7,908 bases of DNA from JAJPJX01 sp964568355 (GCA_964568355.1 CAZMRK010000515.1:1-7908); one strand, 5' to 3'. Positions 1-6,376 are shown, counted from the first letter of the stretch. Made by a program: numbers and translations. Notes: generated from the letters alone by a model not told the origin.

Positions 1-357
1 GCAGACCAATGCCGACGTGAGCCGCGCGTCCCAGGTCCACCAGATTCCCCAGATGATCCGGCCCCAGATCGAACCCGTCACCAGGTTCGCCGCCAGGAAT
101 GCCAGGCCGACTTCGGTAGTCGCCACGGCCAGCGCGTCGTACCGGAAATTCTTCGTCACCAGGAATGCAATGCTGGCGAAAGCCGCCACGAACGCCGCCA
201 GCATCGCGGTGATCGCGGCCGGCACGTGGAAGAAGATGATGCGGTAAATCATCCCCTGCGAGGCCTCGTCCGGCAACACCATAAAGATCGAGTAGAGATT
301 GCGGGCCAGCAGCACCGCCGTCACTACTCCCAATGCGTAAATGATTTTTTCGCGCAT
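1..357 (-). CDS. ccmC: CcmC, heme-handling WWD membrane protein of cytochrome c maturation (N-terminal 119 residues, truncated by window edge)
   Basis: CcmC is an inner-membrane protein that presents heme on its periplasmic face and passes it to CcmE with the help of CcmAB. The visible part begins at ATG (355-357) and stays open to the left edge. It shows three hydrophobic segments (about residues 4-26, 38-66 and 79-98), a conserved His in IFFHVPAA (residue 44, the expected first heme-ligand His), and the start of the tryptophan-rich WWD motif, WGIWWTWDARLT, from residue 103. A GAGG Shine-Dalgarno lies 8 nt before the ATG, after a strong hairpin. The WWD motif and the position just after ccmB separate it from CcmF and from ResC/CcsA-type proteins. 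The second half, including the second conserved His, is outside the window. Function is from family knowledge; the match is strong. Confidence 0.93.
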   Translation of the reverse strand, partial: MREKIIYALGVVTAVLLARNLYSIFMVLPDEASQGMIYRIIFFHVPAAITAMLAAFVAAFASIAFLVTKNFRYDALAVATTEVGLAFLAANLVTGSIWGRIIWGIWWTWDARLTSALVC

Positions 358-369
358 ATCCAAGACCTC

Positions 370-388
370 GCGCGAGCCCGGCTCGCGC
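370..388. repeat. Perfect GC-rich hairpin in the ccmB-ccmC gap
   Basis: An 8-bp perfect inverted repeat (GCGCGAGC / GCTCGCGC) with a 3-nt loop fills half of the 36-bp gap between the ccmB stop and the ccmC start. No T-run follows on either strand, so it is not a typical intrinsic terminator. It ends 13 nt before the ccmC start codon, just ahead of its Shine-Dalgarno. It could be a REP-like palindromic unit or an mRNA hairpin that sets ccmB/ccmC expression. The structure is seen directly; the role is inference. Confidence 0.6.
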
Positions 389-393
389 TACCC

Positions 394-1137
394 TCAGCCC
401 ACCAGCACCGTATCTACCAGCACCAGGGAAAGTGCTGTATAGATGACGTCAAACCCCGCCAGCATCTTCAGCCAGACCATGTTGTCCGGTGTCAGGGGCT
501 GCCCGTTCACCAGTTCCGAGCTCAACAGCATGGCCGCCATCAGCGCTGGAATCATCATCGGATAGACCAGCAGCGGAAGCATCAGCTCGCGCAACCGGAT
601 GTTCACGGTCAGCGCGCTGAAAATCGTCCCGATGACCGTCAAGCCCCAGGTCCCCATCAGCAGCACCAGCATCAGCGGCCAGAACTGCACATACCACCGG
701 ACATTATAGAAAATGCCGAACACGAACAACGAAATCAGTTCCACAGCCATCAGCAGCAGAAAATTCGCCAGACACTTGCCGAGGAACAGGGCCGCGGCCG
801 GAATCGGCGCAGCCACCAGCGCATCCAGACAGTCGTTCGGCAGTTCTCGCGCGAAGCTGCGATTCAGCACCAGTGTCCCCGCGAACGCGTAAACGATCCA
901 CAGAAGCCCGCCCGCGATCACGCGATTCTGTTCCTCGGAAGGATCGAAGGCAAAGCTGAACATCACCAGCATCACCACCGCGAACGCCAGCGAGGCGTTG
1001 ATAGCCTCCTTGGTCCGCATCTCGGCGCGCAGATCTTTTGCCGCGATAAACAGGCTCTGGCGAATCACCGCCCAGCCGCCCGCCGGCGCGGGTTGCCCGG
1101 TAGGGCGAAGCTGCCTGGGCGCTGCCACCGTGCTCAT
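394..1137 (-). CDS. ccmB: CcmB, membrane subunit of the heme-export ABC complex (CcmABCD)
   Basis: The product (247 aa) is the permease-like partner of the ATPase CcmA. The CcmABCD complex uses ATP hydrolysis to release holo-CcmE from CcmC. About six hydrophobic segments are visible (residues 46-64, 72-92, 118-143, 154-177, 185-206, 226-245). The stretch NRSFARELPNDCLDALVAAP (residues 92-111) matches the conserved cytoplasmic loop of CcmB. The protein is slightly longer than proteobacterial CcmB (about 220 aa) because of a Pro/Ala-rich N-terminal extension of about 20 residues before the first conserved segment. The start is the ATG that overlaps the ccmA stop in an ATGA quartet, with a GGAGAAGG Shine-Dalgarno just upstream, so translation is probably coupled to ccmA. 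Gene order ccmA-ccmB-ccmC supports the assignment. Confidence 0.93.
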   Translation of the reverse strand: MSTVAAPRQLRPTGQPAPAGGWAVIRQSLFIAAKDLRAEMRTKEAINASLAFAVVMLVMFSFAFDPSEEQNRVIAGGLLWIVYAFAGTLVLNRSFARELPNDCLDALVAAPIPAAALFLGKCLANFLLLMAVELISLFVFGIFYNVRWYVQFWPLMLVLLMGTWGLTVIGTIFSALTVNIRLRELMLPLLVYPMMIPALMAAMLLSSELVNGQPLTPDNMVWLKMLAGFDVIYTALSLVLVDTVLVG

Positions 1138-1835
1138 CCACCTTCTCCGTAACGGGCATACACGAAACCGGGATCCGCTGCCATCTCCGGCGTCCGGCCG
1201 CCATGGAAGACCACCCGCCCGCGATTCAATAGCGCCACATGCGTCGCGAGTTCGAGCGCTTCCCGCAATTGGTGCGTGGAGAGAACAATCGTGCGCCCGT
1301 CCGCCAGGGCCCCCTGCAGCAGCTTTTGCAGCATTTCAATCGCCCGGTCGTCGAGCGCCGTAAACGGCTCATCCAGGAATAGCACCGAGGGATTGTGCAG
1401 AAAAGCCCTGGCTACCGCCAGCCGCTGGCGCATTCCTCGCGAAAACTCTCGCACCAGCCCGTCCTTCACCCGCTCCAGCCCCGTTCGTTCCAGCCATTCG
1501 AGCGCCGATTTTTTCGGATCCGGTAGCTGGTACAAGTGCCCGAACAGGCTCAGATTTTCCAGCGCGGAAAGTTCGTCGTAAACCGAAATGCCGTGTCCGA
1601 TGAATCCGATTTGAGCCCGCGTCGAGGTCTCGCGCGGCTCGTTACCGAAGATTCGCACCTGCCCGCGGCCGGGCCGGTTAAAGCCCGCCAGGATGCGCAG
1701 CAGCGTCGTCTTCCCCGCCCCGTTGCGGCCGATCAGCGCCAGGCAGGAGCCTGCTTCGGCATCGAGTACGATGTCTCGCAGGGCAGGAAAATCCCCGTAA
1801 AACTTCCACACGCCCTCAACGGCGACGGCGGTCAT
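1134..1835 (-). CDS. ccmA: CcmA, ATP-binding subunit of the heme-export ABC complex
   Basis: This is a cytoplasmic ABC ATPase of 233 aa that works with CcmB and CcmC to release heme-loaded CcmE. All nucleotide-binding elements are visible: Walker A GRNGAGKT (residues 36-43), ABC signature FSRGMRQR (131-138), Walker B VLFLDEP (151-157), D-loop ALDD (160-163) and the switch His in STHQ (188). The Q-loop region reads IGFIGHG; a GH here is usual in CcmA proteins. The frame is open further upstream, but the ATG at 1833-1835 is preferred because AAGGGG precedes it at good spacing and the fold begins at once (MTAVAVEGVWKFYG). This start overlaps the end of the preceding gene by 20 nt. Identity as CcmA rather than a generic ABC exporter ATPase rests on its position between ccmE-F-H and ccmB-C. 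Confidence 0.93.
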   Translation of the reverse strand: MTAVAVEGVWKFYGDFPALRDIVLDAEAGSCLALIGRNGAGKTTLLRILAGFNRPGRGQVRIFGNEPRETSTRAQIGFIGHGISVYDELSALENLSLFGHLYQLPDPKKSALEWLERTGLERVKDGLVREFSRGMRQRLAVARAFLHNPSVLFLDEPFTALDDRAIEMLQKLLQGALADGRTIVLSTHQLREALELATHVALLNRGRVVFHGGRTPEMAADPGFVYARYGEGG

Positions 1836-2865
1836 TCTTCCCCTTCGCTGCGGCGGCCAATTCCCCGCCTCCAACCGCCGGTGCCGCCTGCCCCGCCGAT
1901 TGTGCACGGTACAAAAGCACGAAGCCCAGCGCCAGAATGCCCAGCGCCAGGCCGAGAATCCAAATCACGTTGTCCCAGGCCTTGGGCATGATCTGCTCGA
2001 TCGAAGGGCCGTTATCCTGGCTATCGGAATTCTCCGCGGAGGACGGCCCGCGCAGCGACCCGGTGCCCTGCACCTGAACCTGGAACGTCGAGCCTTTCAC
2101 ATCGTAGATATTGGCCTGCGTCCTCGGTTCCGCGCCGAGCGCCGTGATGCCGTCACCCGCTAGCGTGACCCCGTTCGGTGCCACCAGCCGCGTCGGTCCG
2201 CCTTGGAATAGAATCTTGCCCTCAAAGGTGCTCCCGGCGGAGAACGGCACCAGGTACGTCAGATCGATCCGCGTTTCCCCCGGTTTGATGGGGAAGTCCA
2301 CTTTGTAGACATCGGCCTTGGCTGTCTTCTCCGCCGCCCGCTGGATGGGCATCCCCTGCGGAGCCGTACAATTGACCTGGACGATCCCCTTCGCCGCGGT
2401 GGGCAGATAAAACTTCAACGTGCCGCCGTCCGGATCGTTGTAGGTGATTTTGCCTTCGTTGCGGTAGATATAGGTCTCGCTGATCACCATCTGCGCCTGC
2501 GAAGGTTCGAACAGCATCATGTGCTGCGCCACCTTGGCATCACCGGGTTGTTTGGACGAGTTGAATACTTCGAGCGACAGGCCGGTGGTCGAAGACCCCG
2601 GTGGCAGCATGTGATTGTAGGTGACCCCGTCAAACGCAGTCTGGATCAGCCGCGGACCCGGCATGTCCGCCTTGATCGCGAACTTACCCTGGCCATCGGA
2701 CTTCACGCTCTCCACCGACTCCATACCGTCCTGGCCCAGCTTGTAAAGCGTTACCGCCGCGCCGCTCTGCGGCTTTCCGGTCGTCTGGTTCAGAACCGTC
2801 CCGTCGATCGCAAATCCTCGCGCCAGCAACAGCAGGGCCAGCCCACTCAGCCGCATCGCCGTCAT
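1816..2865 (-). CDS. Predicted exported, membrane-anchored protein with an N-terminal carboxypeptidase-regulatory-like domain; unknown role, within the ccm operon
   Basis: The 349-aa product is not part of the classical Ccm set and I cannot name its function. It begins with a likely signal peptide (residues 1-19, hydrophobic core LALLLLA). A carboxypeptidase regulatory-like or prealbumin-like beta-sandwich follows at about residues 20-90, with the pattern IDGTV..TGKP.SGAAVTLYK and a later SDGQGKF. Next is a beta-rich region of about 190 residues, which includes PIKPGETRIDLTYLVPF, then a Ser/Asn-rich linker. One transmembrane helix lies at about 298-320 and a basic tail ends in NDRRRR. This predicts a large periplasmic part tethered at its C-terminus, with a short cytoplasmic tail. 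The ATG at 2865 is chosen because it makes an ATGA overlap with the upstream stop; an ATG 30 nt earlier gives a poorer signal peptide. The last 20 nt overlap ccmA, so coupling to the Ccm genes is likely. It could bind apocytochrome or organise the complex; that is speculation. Confidence 0.8.
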   Translation of the reverse strand: MTAMRLSGLALLLLARGFAIDGTVLNQTTGKPQSGAAVTLYKLGQDGMESVESVKSDGQGKFAIKADMPGPRLIQTAFDGVTYNHMLPPGSSTTGLSLEVFNSSKQPGDAKVAQHMMLFEPSQAQMVISETYIYRNEGKITYNDPDGGTLKFYLPTAAKGIVQVNCTAPQGMPIQRAAEKTAKADVYKVDFPIKPGETRIDLTYLVPFSAGSTFEGKILFQGGPTRLVAPNGVTLAGDGITALGAEPRTQANIYDVKGSTFQVQVQGTGSLRGPSSAENSDSQDNGPSIEQIMPKAWDNVIWILGLALGILALGFVLLYRAQSAGQAAPAVGGGELAAAAKGKNDRRRR

Positions 2866-3284
2866 GACTGCACCGCCTTCATGGGCTTTCCGCATTCTCC
2901 GCAGAATTTCAAGCTCTCCTTAAACTTTGCTCCACAGGACGGGCAGGTCAAAGCATCTATTGGAGAAGGTTTGCGCTGCACTGCCGCCGCAGGGGCAGTA
3001 GCGCCGTTCAGGTTCAAGTTCTGCTTGAGCTTGTCGATCTCGGCCATGACCCCGGCCAGTTCCGTCTGCAGATCGCGCTTGGTCTGCTGATAGTCCTGGT
3101 CAGAGAGCTTTCCCAGCCGATACTCAAACTGTAAATCTCTTAGATTCTCGTAGATGGCGGCCTTCCGCTCATCCAGATGTTGAAAAGGGGATTCGGGTTC
3201 GGGTTCAGGCAGATCTTTTGCCCGGACGCTCAGGATGTAGACAAGCACCCCGATCGTGATGAGGGATGTAATGACAATGACCAT
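2862..3284 (-). CDS. CcmI-like membrane-anchored protein with a C-terminal zinc ribbon
   Basis: The product (140 aa) has one N-terminal transmembrane helix (residues 2-20), a charged Pro/Glu linker, and a helical, probably coiled-coil segment (about 36-90; DERKAAIYENLRDLQFEYR then GKLSDQDYQQTKRDLQ). It ends in a four-Cys zinc ribbon, CPSC (114-117) and CGEC (128-131). The helical segment resembles the N-terminal part of CcmI/CycH, which follows its first membrane helix. Classical CcmI continues with a second helix and a periplasmic TPR domain that binds apocytochrome, and neither is present. The RAK after the helix predicts an N-out, C-in topology, so the ribbon would be cytoplasmic. The ATG at 3284 forms a TGATG overlap with the ccmH stop; a TTG codon directly upstream (3285-3287) is a less likely start. 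The Zn site is seen as motif only; a role in cytochrome c maturation is inferred from position. Confidence 0.85.
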   Translation of the reverse strand: MVIVITSLITIGVLVYILSVRAKDLPEPEPESPFQHLDERKAAIYENLRDLQFEYRLGKLSDQDYQQTKRDLQTELAGVMAEIDKLKQNLNLNGATAPAAAVQRKPSPIDALTCPSCGAKFKESLKFCGECGKPMKAVQS

Positions 3285-3745
3285 CAATCTAGCTGGGACA
3301 GGTCCTTTTCGATCTGTTCGATGTGTTTCGCCAGGGCCGGATCCTCAGGGACAGGTTGCAGCTCTGCCAGCGGGCGCGGCTTCCGGTACTTCCGCACGAA
3401 TAGCCAAATCACCCCCAAGCCGATCAGGATGGACGCATAGGGAATCAGCCATCCAAATGCGCTCGGGTCCCCACGAAACACTCCCTTGCCGTAATCCGCC
3501 ACAAACTGGTCAACAATCGCCTGGTCGCTCATGCCCGCGGCCAGTTGGCGCGCAATGCGCTCCTTGGCCGGCTTGGAGAAACTGCACTCCAGCATGGAAC
3601 AGGTCGCCACCGTGTCCGTGCACCCGCACTGGCAGGCCAGATGCCGCCCCACGCGAAGCACGGCTTCGCTCGGTTTTTCCGAGGCGGTCTGCGCCAGGGC
3701 CGCGACGGCCACCAGCACCAGCAGGCTATTTCTCAATCGGAGCAT
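3284..3745 (-). CDS. ccmH: CcmH-type cytochrome c maturation thiol protein with a non-canonical cysteine cluster
   Basis: CcmH proteins sit in the periplasm on a membrane anchor and reduce or hold the CXXCH cysteines of apocytochrome c for heme attachment with CcmF. This 153-aa protein has a signal peptide (residues 1-21), a short helical-bundle domain and a C-terminal transmembrane helix (about 97-117, FGWLIPYASILIGLG) followed by a basic, cytosolic tail. The helix after the active site (ARQLAAGMSDQAIVDQF then VADYGKGVF) matches the family pattern closely. The canonical LRCxxC motif is replaced by LACQCGC (Cys 38, 40, 42), followed by Cys 49 and Cys 54. No true CXXC pair remains. The ATG at 3743-3745 is preceded by AAGAAG and overlaps the ccmF 3' end by 20 nt. 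Family assignment is firm; the redox chemistry of this site is uncertain. Confidence 0.88.
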   Translation of the reverse strand: MLRLRNSLLVLVAVAALAQTASEKPSEAVLRVGRHLACQCGCTDTVATCSMLECSFSKPAKERIARQLAAGMSDQAIVDQFVADYGKGVFRGDPSAFGWLIPYASILIGLGVIWLFVRKYRKPRPLAELQPVPEDPALAKHIEQIEKDLSQLD

Positions 3746-5738
3746 ACTTCTTGGTATATCCGACCACTTCCGTACGGGCGTATTGCATCTTCACCTTGCT
3801 CGGCACCAGGGCCACCAGCGTACCGCCGATCAGGACCAGGCTGCCGATCCAGATCCAGCTCACCAGCGGAAAAACGTAGGCTTGAATGACCGCCCGGGCA
3901 TTGTCGTCCGACATGCCGGCGAAATTGAGATACAGGTCTTCGTTCAGGCGGCTGCGGACGCCCACTTCCGACGTGCCCTGCCGGCTGGCCTTGTAAAAGC
4001 GGCGCTCGGGTTCGAGCGTGCCCAGCACCGAGCCTCCCTTCGAGATCTCCATCAGGGCGCGGTGCCAGTTGTAATTTTCGTTCTCGCCCTCCTGCAGGTC
4101 GACCACTTTCAGCCGATAGTTGCCCAGCTCCATGTGGTCACCCATCTTGACTTCCCGCGTGTCCGCCAAGTTGAAGGCGTGCCCAGTGAAGCCGATGAAC
4201 ATCAGCACGATGCCCATGTGGACCAGGTATCCCCCATACCGCCGCGTATTCCGGTGGGTCAGTTCCACCGCGGCCCACAGGGGGTTCATGTTGTTCTTGA
4301 TGCTGATCGCCCGGGCGCCTTTATAGAACTCCATCAGCACCGTCAGGGCCACAAACAGGCAGAAGCCAAACGAGATCAGTGCGTAGAACTGCCGCATCCC
4401 CGCCGCGATCAGAATCGCTACCAGCGCTACGGAAGCCACGCCAGGCCACTGGAAATTCCGGCGCAGGCTGTCGGTAGAGGTGCGCCGCCAGGCGAACAAC
4501 GGACCTACCCCTGTCAGAAAGAGGAGGAATAACCCAATCGGCACCATCAGACGGTTGAACCAGGCGGCATCCAGGCTGATCTTCTCCCCCGAAACCGCTT
4601 CCGAGATCACCGGGAACAGCGTACCCCATAGCACCGCAAAGCAGCTCGCCAGCAGAATGAGGTTGTTGAACAGGAAGCTTGATTCCCGCGAAATGACGCT
4701 CTCGAGCTGCGATTCGCTTTTGAGGAAGTCCAGCCGGTCGAAAATCAGGTAAACCGTCGCCGCGATGCCGATGGCGAGGAAGGAAACAAAGTACTTGCCG
4801 ATCGGGGACTGTGCGAACGCGTGGACCGAGCTCACCACGCCGGAGCGAGTGAGAAACGTTCCGAAGATGCACAGGAAGAAGGTGGCGGAAACCAGTACGA
4901 TGTTCCAGACCTTCATCATGCCTTTCTTCTCCTGCATCATTACCGAATGCAGAAAAGCGGTCCCACTCAGCCAGGGCAGCAGGGAAGCGTTTTCCACAGG
5001 GTCCCAGCCCCAATATCCACCCCAGCCCAGCACGTGGTACGCCCAGGCGGCGCCTAGCATAATGCCGCAGCTTTGGAACAACCACGTGACCAGGGTCCAT
5101 CGGCGCGTCGTGTGAATCCAGGCATCGCCCGGCTGCCGGGTGATCAGCGAGCCGATGGCGAAGGCGAAAGGCACCGCAAATCCCACATAGCCCAAATAGA
5201 GCATAGGGGGATGGATGGCCATTGCTGGATATTGCAACAGTGGGTTGAGGCCGTTGCCATCCGGCACGGCCGTGATGAGCTTGTCCACCGCCAGCATCTG
5301 GAACGGGTGGACCACGAAGTTGTTCAGAATGAGGAAAAACGCCTGTACGGTCATCAGGACAGCCGTCACGTACGGCATCATGTCCCGATGTTTATGCCGG
5401 TTGGTGAAGATCACCACGGCCGAGTAGGTCGAAAGCAGCCAACTCCAGAAGAGCAGCGACCCTTCCTGCCCGCCCCACCATGCCGCGAACTTATACAGCA
5501 GCGGCATGCTGCGGTTGCTGTGCGCCGCCACGTAGGCGAACCGGAAATCGCCGGTCAGCATCGCGTTCACCAGAATGCCTGAGGCCAGCGTCACCAGCGC
5601 CCACACGCAGTAAACCGCCCGCTCGCCGCTGACAATCAGGAAGGGTTTCTTTTTGATGCGGCCCACGGCGGATGCCACCACGGCATACAGCGCGACGCAG
5701 AACGCCAGGAGGATTGCCAGCGATCCCAGATTCTCCAT
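3726..5738 (-). CDS. ccmF: CcmF, heme lyase component of cytochrome c maturation
   Basis: CcmF receives heme from CcmE and, with CcmH, attaches it to apocytochrome c on the periplasmic side. The 670-aa product has the usual length and many hydrophobic segments. The WWD motif is intact (WGGYWGWDPVENASLLPWL, residues 239-257). Four histidines fall at family positions: His176 (AIHPPMLYLG), His264 (AFLHS), His306 (SSVHAFA) and His507 (YLVHMGI). These correspond to the periplasmic and transmembrane heme-ligand His of characterised CcmF. A soluble periplasmic domain lies at about 522-618, before the last helix (622-645). The ATG at 5736-5738 has a GAGAG-type Shine-Dalgarno and begins 15 nt after the ccmE stop. 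Its 3' end overlaps ccmH by 20 nt. NrfE/CcmF paralogues exist, but the position after ccmE favours ccmF. Confidence 0.96.
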   Translation of the reverse strand: MENLGSLAILLAFCVALYAVVASAVGRIKKKPFLIVSGERAVYCVWALVTLASGILVNAMLTGDFRFAYVAAHSNRSMPLLYKFAAWWGGQEGSLLFWSWLLSTYSAVVIFTNRHKHRDMMPYVTAVLMTVQAFFLILNNFVVHPFQMLAVDKLITAVPDGNGLNPLLQYPAMAIHPPMLYLGYVGFAVPFAFAIGSLITRQPGDAWIHTTRRWTLVTWLFQSCGIMLGAAWAYHVLGWGGYWGWDPVENASLLPWLSGTAFLHSVMMQEKKGMMKVWNIVLVSATFFLCIFGTFLTRSGVVSSVHAFAQSPIGKYFVSFLAIGIAATVYLIFDRLDFLKSESQLESVISRESSFLFNNLILLASCFAVLWGTLFPVISEAVSGEKISLDAAWFNRLMVPIGLFLLFLTGVGPLFAWRRTSTDSLRRNFQWPGVASVALVAILIAAGMRQFYALISFGFCLFVALTVLMEFYKGARAISIKNNMNPLWAAVELTHRNTRRYGGYLVHMGIVLMFIGFTGHAFNLADTREVKMGDHMELGNYRLKVVDLQEGENENYNWHRALMEISKGGSVLGTLEPERRFYKASRQGTSEVGVRSRLNEDLYLNFAGMSDDNARAVIQAYVFPLVSWIWIGSLVLIGGTLVALVPSKVKMQYARTEVVGYTKKYAPIEK

Positions 5739-5753
5739 GTGGTTGCTCTCTTC

Positions 5754-6194
5754 TTAGATGTTTTTGGCGGGGTTTATATTCCCTGAAACTTGACCAGGTT
5801 TTCCCCCCGGCTTGGCCTCGTACTTCGAGGCGCACTTCGCCTGGATTTTGTTGGCATGGAACACGCCGTCCGACCCCATCTTGCCGTCGGCGAGAGCCTG
5901 CGCGCCATCCCGGAAGGTATCCGGCAACGGCTCGGACCCCGCATAGGCCACTTTCAGCCTGAGCTTGTCCTGGACCAGAACGAATTCGACTCCATTGCTG
6001 CTGCGCTGGATCGAACCGCTCTCGACGTCGCCGGCCACCCGGATCCGCTTGTCCAGGGCCTGATTGCCCATCTGACCGACCTCGGAGATGGTTTTATAGT
6101 AGGTCTTCGTCTCGTTGATGCCGGCTGTGGCCAGCCAGACCAGCGTGCCGATCACAATGACGATCAGAGCGGCGAACTTTCCGTACTTTTTCAT
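5754..6194 (-). CDS. ccmE: CcmE, periplasmic heme chaperone, CXXXY variant
   Basis: CcmE binds heme covalently in the periplasm after CcmC/CcmAB action and hands it to CcmF. The 146-aa protein has an N-terminal membrane anchor (residues 6-24) and the OB-fold sequence pattern of the family (TYYKTISEV, then KRIRVAGDVESGS). The heme-attachment segment near the C-terminus reads VFHANKIQAKCASKYEA. At the place of the usual HXXXY there is Cys121 with Tyr125, so this is the CXXXY class of CcmE reported from archaea and some bacteria. A His four residues into the segment (His113) belongs to the strand before and is not in the HXXXY register. The ATG at 6192-6194 is preceded by a good GAGGG Shine-Dalgarno. 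It is the first gene of the operon, facing a 182-bp divergent region. Heme binding is family knowledge; the Cys ligand is read directly. Confidence 0.95.
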   Translation of the reverse strand: MKKYGKFAALIVIVIGTLVWLATAGINETKTYYKTISEVGQMGNQALDKRIRVAGDVESGSIQRSSNGVEFVLVQDKLRLKVAYAGSEPLPDTFRDGAQALADGKMGSDGVFHANKIQAKCASKYEAKPGGKPGQVSGNINPAKNI

Positions 6195-6323
6195 ACTGTC
6201 CCTCTGAAGTTACCAGTGTACCCCGAAAGTACTGTTGGATTTTAGGACAATTTCCACTGCTTTCTCTCATTTCTATCCTACACCCCGAAGTGATGAGCTT
6301 GCACGCTCGCGCACATCGCACTC

Positions 6324-6354
6324 TTGACAACCTACAGAAGGCTGCCCTCATAAT
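6324..6354 (+). promoter_or_regulatory. Candidate sigma70-type promoter for the BON-domain gene
   Basis: A perfect TTGACA (6324-6329) is followed after 19 nt by CATAAT (6349-6354), five of six matches to the -10 consensus. The spacer is 2 nt longer than ideal. Transcription would start near 6361, just before the GGAGGG Shine-Dalgarno, which fits the GTG start at 6377 and would leave out the upstream ATG at 6353. Motif-based only. Confidence 0.5.
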
Positions 6355-6363
6355 GACTGCGAC

Positions 6364-6369
6364 GGAGGG
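6364..6369 (+). promoter_or_regulatory. Shine-Dalgarno that sets the GTG start of the BON-domain gene
   Basis: GGAGGG lies 7 nt before GTG (6377-6379). It decides the start: initiation here gives MKLFKILVLAV, a clean signal peptide, whereas the ATG at 6353 adds eight residues before it and has no comparable ribosome site. Confidence 0.75.
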
Positions 6370-6376
6370 TATTGCT

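Larger units (their letters stand above)
6195..6376. other. Divergent intergenic region between the ccm operon and the BON-domain gene
   Basis: The 182-bp gap should hold the promoter of the ccm operon and that of the BON gene. The BON-side promoter is recognisable (see its own entry). On the ccm side I see only a TAAAAT hexamer (minus strand, 6239-6244) without a convincing -35, so the ccm promoter is unresolved. The region also holds a weak inverted repeat (6214-6234) and two near-identical ACCCCGAA(A)GT boxes (6220-6230 and 6282-6291). An upstream extension of the BON reading frame through part of this gap is not supported by a Shine-Dalgarno. Confidence 0.6.

Noticed and set aside
370..388. 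Hairpin between ccmB and ccmC as an intrinsic terminator
   Set aside because: No T-run follows the stem on either strand, and ccmC continues the operon directly after it.
226..1152. Long plus-strand open frame (308 codons) opposite ccmB
   Set aside because: The translation is His/Gln/Arg-rich with no domain pattern and lies antisense to a clear CcmB; it is a by-product of high-GC codon use.
1836..1907. Upstream extension of ccmA by 24 codons
   Set aside because: The extension is Arg-rich, overlaps the transmembrane/tail coding region of the preceding gene, and is not part of the ABC fold; ATG 1835 has a good ribosome site.
3531..4532. Long plus-strand open frame (333 codons) opposite ccmH and ccmF
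   Set aside because: Low-complexity His/Gln/Arg composition, no Shine-Dalgarno, and fully antisense to conserved ccmF/ccmH coding sequence.
6290..6376. N-terminal extension of the BON protein from GTG 6290, ATG 6293 or ATG 6353
   Set aside because: These starts lack a Shine-Dalgarno and bury the signal peptide; GTG 6377 has GGAGGG at 7 nt and a candidate promoter just upstream.
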